Assembly: GCF_029892155.1 (NCBI RefSeq)
Contig: NZ_JARZAG010000003.1
Span: 124,001-188,000 of the forward strand
Direction: 5' to 3'
Source: Kitasatospora sp. GAS204B
Lineage (GTDB): Bacteria > Actinomycetota > Actinomycetes > Streptomycetales > Streptomycetaceae
Length of the DNA stretch: 64,000 nucleotides
Below, in pieces: positions 9,801 to 21,800 of this stretch. Numbering within the stretch: the stretch's first letter is position 1; each line of letters begins with the position of its first letter. A program made the position numbers and the translations under genes. The notes beneath the pieces were generated by a model, which worked only from the letters and a program-made list of their open reading frames with translations, was not told where the DNA came from and did not search any database.

Positions 9801-12800
9801 GGTTCCCGACGGGTGAAGGGCACCGGCACGCCCTGGCCCGAGGCCCCGTCCTTCGCATGGCCAGACGTCAGCACATAGTCGCTGACCGTCGAACTACCGG
9901 TCCACTGCGAACGGATGGCGTGGGTGATTCCCTCGACCGGCCGACCGCCGGAGTCCACCAGGCCGGACAACCCGTGGAACGCCCGGCCGTGATCCCGCGG
10001 CAACGGCCCGTCGCCAGAGCCCGCCAGGCGCGCGAACCGCGACCCGTCGTGCGTCACGTATCCCTTCGGCGCAGCCACCGAACCCACCGGCGACCGGCTG
10101 TCGTCCACCGGCAGATGAGCACCCAACCGCTCGACCGTCACCTCACCGGCACCAGCGGACACCTTCAGCTTCAGCCAGTGTCCACCGGTCTGCACCGACG
10201 GCCGACCCAGCAGATCGAACCCGAGACCGTTCGCGCTCGACACCACCAGATGGCCCGACCCCGACGGCCGAACCGCTCCGTCCTTGCCCACCGGCGGCGC
10301 GAACCAGAGCGTGCCCTCCGGTGCGTACGCCTCCAGGTCCAGCTGCGGCAGCTTCTCGTGCAGCGCCCGCAACACGTCGGCGGCAAAGGACGCCTCGGCG
10401 CCGCTGGCCGCGTCACAGGCCGACAGCAAGAGCGGCTTGTCACCCTGCCACACCCCCAGCCCATGCAACTTCGCCAGCACCGAAGCGAGTTCGTCCACTG
10501 ATACCGGCCGGCCCTCCCACAGCGGCCGCCCCTGTCGATCGGTGTGTGCTGCCAGCACGAAGAACCGGTCATCTCGCGGGAAACGATCCACCGCGTCCCG
10601 GCGACCCTGCGACGCCGAGCCGTCATCCAAGAGCCTGGCACCCGAGCGACTCTGATGGTGCATCAGCGCGGAGACCATCGCGTCCACTCGGTCGCCGCTT
10701 GACGACACCACCGCCGGACCGGCTACCCGATCACCACCGAACGCCACAGCTCCGGACAGCTCGGAGTGCTCCTCCGGGTTGTTCGCGTCCTGATGTCCCA
10801 ACTCAGCGTGCGCGGCTTCCTGACTCTCCGTCAGAGGTCGCTCCTGGGCCGGCTCGAGCCGAACGGGCTCAGGGATCGGCTCCAGCTCGTCGGCGACGTG
10901 CGACGGGCCAGGTCGGTCCGTCGCCGGCGCGGTCCCGGTCAGTTGCACGCTGCCCACGCGGCGCCGGACGGACGTGCGCTCCTCGGGCAGGACGTCCTTC
11001 GCGGGAAGTCGCTGGCCGCGGGAGGTCGCGACGATGTTCACCTGCGTGTGGTCGAACGGGTTCTCGCTGTCCCGGCCGGCGATTTCGAGGAAGCTCTGCA
11101 GGTCACCCTTCAGGTTGTCCGCGCGGAGCTGACCGGTGTCCTTGCGCCGGGACACCCGGGCGTTTCCGCCGACCTCGATCTTGACGGCGAACTTCGACGG
11201 GTCGTTGTACACCTTGATGAGTTCGGCGACCTTCCCACCGAACTTGTTGATCTCGCTGTGGCCCTCGGAGTCGAGCGTCTTCGCACCCTTGTCGAAGATG
11301 ACGTTCAGCTCGTCCAGCACCAGCGGTCGCTCCACGGACGGCTCCTGGTGCCGACCGGTCGCCAGGCTCTCCGGGTCGAGCTTGGTGCCCGCCGCCTTGG
11401 CCAGCGCGGCCGCGGTCAGCGGACGTCCGCGCCGCTTGGCCTGCTGCGCCAGGGCGAGCAGCCGCTGCCGGTCGCCGGGCTGGACCGCCGCCTCGGCGTC
11501 CATGCCCAGGACCGAGCGGGCCAGCCGGTCGAGGTGTTCAGGGCGCAACTCGCCGCTGTGGCCGTACTCCTGGCGCAGGACGTCGGAGAGCCTGCGAACG
11601 TGCGTCAGCTCGGCCACGGTGGGCGTGGCGTCGGAGCCGGTGAGGTACCGGGTCACCTTGACGATGTCCCGCATCCGCAGGATCTCGTCCCCGGACACCT
11701 CGGCGCTCGGCTCGGACCCTCGCCCCAGGAGGGTGCGCGGCTCCCGGAGCAGTCCGGTCTCCCTTGCCAGGTCGGCCAGTTGCTCCGGCGTGTGCTCGGC
11801 CGGGTGGACGCTCAGCGTCGCACTGATGGCCAGCTGCGAGAGGATCGGCTGCGCGTCCGGTCCGTCGTAGAGCTCGGGGTAGTCCCGCTTCAGCGCCTCC
11901 GGATCGCGGGCCCCGAGCTCGGTGGTGATCTCGATCCGGTCGGCCGTCAACCGTTCCTCGCCCGGCTCCAGATGCTGCTGGAAGTCGTCCAGGTAGTGGC
12001 CGAGACGTCGACCGAACTCGGCCACCGCCGCATCCGTCAGCCCACTCGCCGACTCGTGCTCGGTCGGCAGCGAGTGCGTCGTGAAACGGACGGACGGCAG
12101 CTCGACTTCCTGGCGGAAGCGCCACAACGCGGCCTTGGCCACCCGGTGCGCGATGTGGTCGACACGGTCGCTCTGGATCTCGGTGAGCTGTTCCGTCTCG
12201 GCTCCGAACTCCAGCTCAATTCGCGGGTCGGCGTGATCGCTGAGCACGACCATGGCGATCGGGTTGTTCTTGTTCCCGCGCGTCGTGCGACTGTCGAGCA
12301 TCGCGTACTGCTCGAAGAGCGTCTCGCCCTTGGCACGACCGTTCATGGCGAACCACCACATGTCACCTTCGCGGCCCATGTCGTCGCCGGAGAGGGCGAG
12401 CATCACGCGGTGCCCGTTGGCGCGCGCGTCGTCGAGCTCGGACTGGAGGGAACGCTCCTTGAGCGCCAGCTGCTGATCGTCGCCGGTACCGGCCTCCCGC
12501 AACTGCTCCTTGACCCGTGCGAGCTCCGCACCCACATCCCGGATCTGGACGATCACCTTGGCCAGCCCGACCTGCGGGTCTCCCTCGGAGAGCTCCCCCC
12601 GCGCCACGGCCTCGTTGAGGTCCTCCAGGATGGCGTCGATGCGCTCCCCGTAGTGCTGGATGTTGGCGTCCAGCGCCTCGGCCGCGAGCTCCCTGGCGCG
12701 CGTGTGGAAGTTGGCGTTCTCCAGGGTGATCTGGTGCTGACCGTCGAGGCTCTCGATCACGACCGGCGCGAAGTGATAGCCCCAGACCGGTGCCCGGACC

Positions 12801-15800
12801 CCGTCGTCGTCGCTGCCCAAGGTCTGGGCGAAGTCGAGGGAGAACCGGCGCCGGCGGTCTCGGTAGTCGTGGGCGACCGACTGCATGACGTAGCCTTCGC
12901 CGCCGACCCGGGCCCAGGCCTCCTCGTTCACCCCCATGCTCTTGGCCTGCTCGGACAGCTTCTTCCGCAGCGCCTCGTTACCGGGCGTGAACCGATTCAG
13001 CGCCCGGCCGTATGCCTCGCCGGGAGTGGGCCAGTCACTCTCCTTCGTCTTCGGCGCCTGCGCCATCACCGCCTGGCCCCACTCGGGGTCCAGCTCCACC
13101 GTGCTCTTCCCGTAGGCAGCCTTGGCGAGGGCGTCGGCCAGGTGATGAGTTCCCTCGATCTCGACGCCGTTGTTGGTGCCGATCCTGGCAGTGACCGTCT
13201 TTCCGGTGCCGCCCTCCTCGGGACTGCGCATGTCGGAGAGCACCGCGTGCGTGTGAGAGGCACCGAGAACCTTCTCGGAGAAGTCGCGACATACGGATGA
13301 CGGGTCACTGTCGAAGCGCACGCTGACCTTGAGCAGCTCACGCTGCTCGCCCTCGTGGCTGAAACGGATCTTCACCTTGGTGTCGATCACCAACTCGGCC
13401 TTACTGCCGGCTTCGCGAAGGCTCTGCTGCGCGTGACGGATGGCGTCCGGGTGGCCGAAGAACTCCCTCGAGCGCCCCTGGTGGCTGGCGATCACCAGCG
13501 ATCCATCGCCGGAAACCCGCAGCTGCGGGTGGTCAAGGCTCTCCACGGGCCGCTCGGCCCGATACGCGGGGAACGACGTGCTGCCCTCGCCATCGCCGAC
13601 CTGCTTGACCCGGCCGCCGGTGGCGTAGGCATCGCGGTAGTTGAACACGGACTCCGGGTGCTCGCGCTGCCCCGACTCCTGCGCGGTGACGTCCTCGTGC
13701 TCGTTGATCACCTCGTAGTCGTCGAGGTAGGTCGACGGCCGCGCCTGCTCCCGGGGAACCGGCCGGCGGCCCCGGACGACCTGGTACCCGTCCTCCCTCG
13801 GGCCGTTGTCGGGGCTGAGTTCGTGGCCGGTGGGCGGGTCGTCGTGGTGGCGCAGTTCGACGGTGTACTGGTAGCCCTTGTGCTGTGCGTGCTGCTCCAG
13901 GGTGGTCTTCAGCTCCTGGGCCCGCGCGGCAGTCGGCAGGCTGTCCGGGTTCGGACCCGTGTGCCCCTCGTGCAGGTGGTTGACCGTGATCTTCTGCAGG
14001 TCCGACCAACGCAGCGGACCATGGACCTGCGTCTCGAAGTACGACTCCGTCGTCACACCGTTCTTCTTGACGTCCTCCCCGAACGCCTGGTCATGCGCGA
14101 ACCCGGTCGCCTCACCGAACGCCAGGCGAACCTGGTGCGCGTCACCGTAGTTGAGCAGCGGGTCCAGGTGCGAGTCCGGCGTCACGGACCGCGCACCCAT
14201 CTGGCCGGCCGTCCAGCTGTCGCGCGGCGTGTGCGTCACCCGGCCACGGATGTCCCCGTCCCAGTGCATCACGAACGCGCCGTACCGGGTGGCCACACCC
14301 CGGGTCTGGTACTTCGAGATCATCGCCGCGTACTTCGGCAGCTCATCCGGGTTCTCCGGCTTGAACTTCGACCCCTTGCTCTCCGTGTCCTGGAAGAACG
14401 CCTTCGTCGCCGAGTCCCGCCGCAGCGACGGCGCGTATCCGAAGTGCTCCTCCACACTCCCGCGACGCGAGTCGTCGACCGCCGCCTGCGACGCCCGGGT
14501 CCGCCACGTGTTACGGAACTCCTGACCCTCGTCGTTGATCAGCTTGTCCAGCAGCGTCGCGTCCACCCCAGACGACGAACGCCGCTTGAACGGCTCCCTC
14601 AGCTTGTCCAGCATCTGCGACGAACGACGACGCCCACCACCCGTGCTCACCTTCCGGTTCGCGTTCAGCTCGCGATCCAGGTGGAAGTTGGTCGCGATGC
14701 TCATGTTCTGGTGCATGTGCTCGTGCACCTGCTGCAACAGCGACGAGATCTCCTCGTCAGTGCCGACCGGGTAGCCCTTCACCCACGCCCAATCACCCTT
14801 CTGCTCCCGCAGATTGGTGATCAGCAGCTGACGCTCACGCGCCTCGAACTCGATCGCCTTACGCTCCGCCAACACCAACGCGGCCACCTGCGCCGGCTCC
14901 AACGCCTTCCAGTCCGTCTGGTCCTTCAACGTGTCGAACAGCGCACGGTCCTCCCGCGCGCGCCGCAGATCCAACGCCGCCAACGGGTTGTTCGGCTCCT
15001 CGACCGCCAGCGCCTGGGCCTGCGCGATCTTCTCGTCCAGGTGCGCCACCGCGCTCTCGGGGTGCTGCAGGTCGTGCGACAACTCCAGGTCACGCGGACC
15101 CGGAATCATCAACTGGCGTGGCCGGCCCTCCAGATCCCGCAGACCCTGCTCGGTCTGAAGGTCGGCGACCTCCGCCTCCACGTGCTGGAGCTTCGCCTGG
15201 ACATGCTCGATCTGCCACTGCGGGTCGGAGCCGAGCGTGAGCGAGCCCAACTTCTCACGCAGCGAGGCGATCTCCGCCGTGCGGCGGTCCATGCCCGTTT
15301 GGAGCGACTCGTCCGACCCCCGCAGGAACCGCGAGAACTCCGAGCGCAGGCTGTCCTGCTGGCGCGGAATGCCTCGCTCCAGCTTCCCAAGACGATCCTT
15401 CTCCTGGTCCGACAGGGTGTCGCCAGCGTTCTGACGATCCTTCAGGCCGGCCAGCTCCTGACGCTGCGACCCCAGGTCATCCCACTTCTGCGAAGCGGTG
15501 GTGAACGGGTCCTCCGTCTGATCGCCCGCCACCCGCAACGGACGGTCCAACGGATGCCCCGCCACCCCCATCTCGATCACCGGACGCGGACCATCGGCCT
15601 CATCGTCAGGAGTGTTGTCAGGGCTCACCTCGGTCCGCTGGTCCCGCGGCCCGACGGAGTCCAACGGGTGCACGGAGTCATCACCACTGTGCGTGGTGAC
15701 GGTCTCCTTCGGCCGGGGGTGGAAGGTCTGGAACGACCCCTCCTCACCGTTCGCCGACGGCCGCACATAGAGCACCGCACCCGACTTCGCGTTGAACGGG

Positions 15801-18800
15801 TCCTCCGGGTCACCACTCACCACGCCAGCACGGCCGGTCGGCGCGTGCACCACCATCTTCGTCTCGTCCGCGACCGCCTGCGCCTCCGCCGCCGACCCAC
15901 AACTCAACAGCACGATCGACGCCGGCTTCTCCGGCTCCTTCTCCAAGGCCGCAGCAGCCTTCAGATCGATCAGACTCTCACGCCGGTTCAGCAGCCGACC
16001 GAGACCGTTGCCACCCACCCACTTCGTGCGACCGTCCTCGGTCTCCAGGCTGAAGCCCTTCGCCTCGTAATGGTCCGCGAAGAGATAGAAGTCCTTACCC
16101 CACGGCACCTGCTGGAACTTCCCCGAGGGCGTACGCCAGTCATCACGCTGCTCGTAACTCCGCAAGTCCCGCAACTGCCGGTACAGATCCTGCCGGATCC
16201 GCCAGTCACCGTCCTTGAACACCGCGCGGCCGAACGACTTGCCGCTCTGGTCGGTCAACTGCCGCGTCCGCACCTGCGAATCATCGATCACCTCCCCGCC
16301 ATGCGTCTGCAGCGGCGCGTTGTCAGGGCTCGGCTCGTGGGAGGCCGATGCCACGGGCCCGTCGTGCAGTTGGAAGCCGTGCTGGGGCTTGCTCTGCTCC
16401 TCGGCGCCCATGAGCTTGCGGAAGTCCTCGGACATCCGCCGCTCGGCCGCGACGGCTTCCACCGGGTTGGCCCGCTCCGAGTGGACCGCCTGCGGGTCCG
16501 GGCCGTAGAGGCGCTCCAGCAGCGGCAGGAGCATCGGCTCGTTCGCGCGAACCCACTCGTGCCCGTTGTTGCGCGGATGATCCGTGTACGGGTCCTTGTT
16601 GGTATTGGTCCCCAGGTACGCGTTGCTGACCTGGGCGAAGTACTCGTACTCGTTGCGGGAGGCGTAGTTGTCGCCGCTTGGGTGGTCGTACCGGCGCGGG
16701 CCGTCGGACCACGCGACCAGGCTGTCCTGGCCTAGGGCGTGAGCTGCCTGGTCCATCATCAGCTTGTACTGGTACGCCGAAGTCACCAGTTGCTTGTCCT
16801 CGGGCGACAGGCCCGCTTCATGGACCGCGTGGGCGAACTCGTGCGTCGTGGTCGAGTAGCCGTCCGGGTAGTGTCGGACCCAGCCGATCGAGGTGTCCTC
16901 CCCGAGCAGGTTCTCCTCGGTGACGGCGGCCTCGCCGCCGGCCTGCAATCCCCTGATCTGGTCGAGGCTTCGCCCGTCACCGGACGCACCCTCCGCCTTC
17001 TGCCCGCGCAGACCCTCGAACGGCGGGACCTCCGTCATCATGACGTCCCTGGGCACCACCGTGGCCCCGGCGCCCTTCTTCAGCATCCGGGCGGCCACAT
17101 CCGGGTCCTGCAGCATCCGTGCGACCTGCGCACGGGCCGCCAGCCGGGCCGAGATCGGCTGCTCCGCACGCGGATCCACCCGGACGATCAGCTGGGCCGC
17201 CGTCGCGGCCAGCTCCTCCTTCGACAGTGAGGCGCGCAACCCGTTGACGAAGTCCGGGTTGAGGGCCAGCCAGCGACGCTGTGCGTCGGTCAGCGAATCC
17301 AGCTCGCGAGCGCGCTCCTGCGCCGACTTGGTCGGCAGCTCGTTGACCAGCTTGAAGGCCTCGTCCCCCCCGATCGTGTCGAAGTGCCCCTGCAGAAGTC
17401 CCTCCTGGAACCAGCGGCTCCGGCTCTCGGCGTCCAACTGCGGGTCGACCGAGGACGCGCCGTGCGGGGCGGTGTCGGTGGCGGTCCCGGCCTCGCTGTC
17501 GGTCCCGTTGTCGGGGCTGAGTTCGTGGTTGGTGGGCGCGTCGTCGTGGTGACGGAGCTCGACGGTGTACCGGTAACCCTTGAGCTGCGCGTGCTGCTCC
17601 AGGGTCGCCTTCAACTCCTGGGCGCGGGCGGCGGTCGGCAGGCTGTCCGGGTTCAGGCCCGTGTGACCCTCGTGCAGGTGGTTGACCGTGATTGTCTTCA
17701 GATCCGACCAACGCAGCGGACCATGGATCTGCGTCTCGAAGTACGACTCGGTGGTCACACCGTTCTTCTTGGCGTCCTCGCCGAACGCCTGGTCGTGCGC
17801 GAAGTCGGTGGCCTCGCCGAACGCAAGGCGGACCTGGTGCGCGTCACCGTAGTTGAGCAGCGGGTCCAGGTGCGAGTCCGGCGTCACGGACCGCGCGCCC
17901 ATCTGACCGGCCGTCCAACTGTCGCGCGGCGTGTGCGTCACCCGGCCACGAATCGCCCCGTCCCAGTGCATCACGAACGCCCCGTAACGCGTCGCCACAC
18001 CCTTGGTCTGCAACGGCGAGATCAACGCCGCGTACTTCGGCAGCTCATCCGGGTTCTCCGGCTTGAACTTCGAACCCTTGCTCTCCGTATCCTGGAAGAA
18101 CTCCTTCGAGGCCGAGTCCCGCCGCAGCGACGGCGCGTACCCGAAGTGCTCCTCCACACTCCCACGACGCGAATCATCGACCGCCGCCTGCGAAGCCCCC
18201 GTCTCCCACGTGTTACGGAACTCCTGACCCTCATCCTTGATCAGCTTGTCCAGCAACGTCGACGGACGCCGCTTGAACTTCTCCGTCAACTTGTCCAGCA
18301 GCAGCCCCGACGAACGGCGCCGACCACCCACGCTCACCCGGCGGTTCGCGTTCAGCTCGCGGTCCAGGTGGAAGTTGGTCGCCACCGTCATGTTCCGGTG
18401 CATGTGGTCGTGCACCCGCTGGAGCAGCGCACTGATCTCTTCGTCACTGCCGAGCGGGTAGTCCTTCGCCCACGCCCACTCACCCTTCGGGTCCCGCAAC
18501 TTCTCGATCAGCAACTGACGCTCACGCGCCTCGAACTCGACCGCCTTGCGTTCCGCCAACACCAACGCCGAGACCTGCGCCGGCTCCAACGCCTTCCAGT
18601 CCGTCTGGTCCTTCAACGTGTCGAAGAGCGCCCGGTCATCCTGCGCGCGCCACAGATCCAGCGTCGCCAGCGGGTTGTTCGGCTCCTTCGCCGCCAACGC
18701 CTGGGCCTGCGCGACCTTCTCATCCAGGTGCGCCACCGCGCTCTCAGGGTGCTGAAGGTCGTGCGACAACTCCAGGTCACGCGGACCCGGAATCATCAAC

Positions 18801-21800
18801 TGGCGCGGCCAGCCCTCCAGATCGCGCAAACCCTGCTCGCCCTGGAGGTCGGCGACCTCCGCCTCCACATGCTGCAGCTTCGCCTGGACATGCTCGATCT
18901 GCCACTGCGGGTCCGACCCATGCGTAAGCGAGCCCAACTTCTCACGCAGCGAGGCGATCTCCGCCGTGCGGCGGTCCACACCCGCCTGCAGCGACTCATC
19001 CGAACCCCGCAAGAACCGCGAGAACTCCGAACGCAGACCGGACTGCTGACGCGAAATACCCCGCTCCAGCTCCCCCACACGACCGCGCTCGGCATCCGAC
19101 AAGGCCCCGCCAGAATCCTGACGATCCTTCAGGTCTGCCAACTCTCGGCGCTGCCCTGCCAACTCGTCCCACTTCGAGGCCGCAGTGGTGAACGGGTCTT
19201 CGGTCTGATCGCCTCGCACCCGGAGCGGACGGTCCAGCGGATGCCCCGCCACCCCCATCTGCGTCACCGTCTCCGGACGCGGACCATCACCCTCATCGTC
19301 AGGAGTGTTGTCAGGGCTCACCTCGGTCCGGTGCTCAGCCGACCCGACGAGGTCCAGCGGGTGCACCGAGTCATCGTCACTGTGGGCGCTGAGGGTCTCC
19401 TGCGGCCGGGGGTGGAACGTCTGGAATGTCCCCTCCTCACCGTTCGCCGACGGCCGCACGTACAGCACCGCACCCGACTTCGCGTTGAACGGGTCCTCCG
19501 GGTCACCACTCACCACACCGGCCCTACCGGTCGGCGCGTGCACCACCATGCCCGTCTCGTCCGCGACCGCCTGCGCCTCAGCCGCCGACCCACAGCTCAA
19601 CAACACGATCGACGCCGGCTTCTCCGGCTCCTCGACCTTCCCCTGAGCCGCAGCAGCCTTCAGGTCGATCAGGCTCTCACGCCGGTTCAGCAACCGACCG
19701 AGACCGTTCCCACCCACCCACTTCGTGCGACCATCCTGGGTCTCCAGACTGAAGCCCTTCGCCTCATAGTGATCGGCGAAGAGATAGAAGTCCTTACCCC
19801 ACGGCACCTGCCGGAACTTCCCCGACGGCTGACGCCAGTCATCACGCTGCTCATAACTCCGCAAGTCCCGCAACTGCCGGTACAGATCCTGCCGGATCCG
19901 CCAGTCACCGTCCTTGAACACCGCCCGACCGAACGACTTACCACCTTGATCGGTCAACTGCCGCGTCCGCACCTGCGAATCATCGATCACCTCCCCGCCA
20001 TGCGTCACCAACCGCCCGTTATCGGGCAGCGAGAACGGACCAGAACCGAAGAACACCTTCCCCGGCATATCCTCCGCGAGCGAGGCATACGCGATCTTGT
20101 TCTCTTCGGTGTTCCCGAAGGTCTCACTCGTCCAGCCCAGGCCCACGACCTTCACACTGTCGTTTTCCGGCCCCCGCCCATCGACCACGATCGCCACATG
20201 CTGCGAGTTCGCACCCAGCACCACCAACTGGCCGACCTTCGGCTCCCGCACACCCGCCACGAACTCGCTCTGTGAGAACGGCAGCAGACGCTTCGCCAGC
20301 CACTGATTCCAGTCCTGGCCCCCCGTGTCCGTGGTCTGGTACGTCTCCCTGATCCACTCCGCCGACAGCACACGCTTGTGGAAGCCCGCCAACATCACGG
20401 TCTCCCAGCAGTTCGCCGACGTGCCCTCCGCCAACTTCGGCGCCAGCTCCGGATCCGCACCGTTCCGCGCCCAGACCGCGAAGTCGGTCGTGCCTTCCTG
20501 ACCCGACGAATCCCACCGCATCCGCGCCTGCTTCACCGCGAGCTCGTCCAGCAGCGACGAGACCCGGCGACCTGCCCGCAGCGGCTGCCCCGGGTGGTCG
20601 TCCAGCGCACCCGAGATGTTGTGCATCAGCAGCTGGTCCGCCAGGCCTTCGGCCGACTCCGCCAGGTGCGGAATGTCGTGCTGCTGCAGGAACTCCCGCA
20701 CCTTGGCGACATCCGCCGGGTGGTTGTCACCACCAACCCCGACCGAACCCTCGACCTCCAGGTCCAGGTGCGCCAACTGCTCACGCCGCAACGGCTGCTG
20801 CCGCGCCACCTCGATGTGCTCCAGCAGCTCCAGACCGATCTCGATCTTCACCTCGGTCGGACGCGGCGCCGGACGACCCTTCACCGCACCGATCGCGACC
20901 GACTCGCTCGCCTTCTTCTGCAAGTCCTTCTCGGCGATCGGCGCCAGCGCGTCCTTCAACGACTTCGCCTGATCCGCCGACAGCAACTCGAAGTTGCTCA
21001 TCCGCGACACGAGCTCATCAAGCTCACGCGCGGAACCGTTCGTCCTCCCGTTCGCACCGAGAATCGCACCCGACGGCAGATTCACCTGCAGCTCGGGCAG
21101 CCCGTGCTCACTCGGACCGTTGTCCGGGCTCATGGCATGGACGTCGGACGCGACCGACTCGTGGGCAGCCGGTTCCACGTTCACGTTCGGCGCCACCGGC
21201 TCGGACCGGTCGGCACGCGGCGTCATCGCCAGTTCGTCGAAGATGTCGCCGAACGACGAGACCTCGGCGATGGTGGGGAGTTCGAGGTTCCCACCGGCGA
21301 CGTCCTCATGCGTGTCCGCTGCCGACGACTCGACGGCGGGCTTCGGACCGTCCCCCATGGACTCAGAGGCGGTGGGCTTCGGCGCCTCGACCTCGCTGTC
21401 GGTCGAACCATGGTCGCCGGTCAGGCTCTTGTACTCCTCCCCCTCGACCAGCGTGGGCTTCGCGGGCGCCTTGACCGTCGAGCGGGCCGGCGGCGTGGTG
21501 TCCGACTCGATGGGACCCTCGCCGTGGCTGCCGGAGTCCTCGACCACGGGCTCCTCGTCGACCCCGCCGAACAGAGTGTCCGCCCACTCGCGGAACTCGG
21601 CCGGCCCCTCCTCTCGCTCCGGAGTCCGCTCGCGCGCCTGAGTCAGCTTCGCCTGGTAGCCGTCGCCGTCGCGGTGCACGGTGACCTCAGGGCGGCCCTT
21701 GGGGCCGTGGACCGCGAGTTCGTGCTCGATGCCGGCCTCGTCCCTGCTCACGACGCGCAGCCGGATGCCCAGCGCGTGCGCCGTCAGCGGCACCAGCGTC

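Noticed and set aside
13803..20006. Insertion sequence or transposon as the cause of the large repeat
   Set aside because: The repeat is entirely in-frame coding sequence of the giant protein, with no transposase or terminal inverted repeats.
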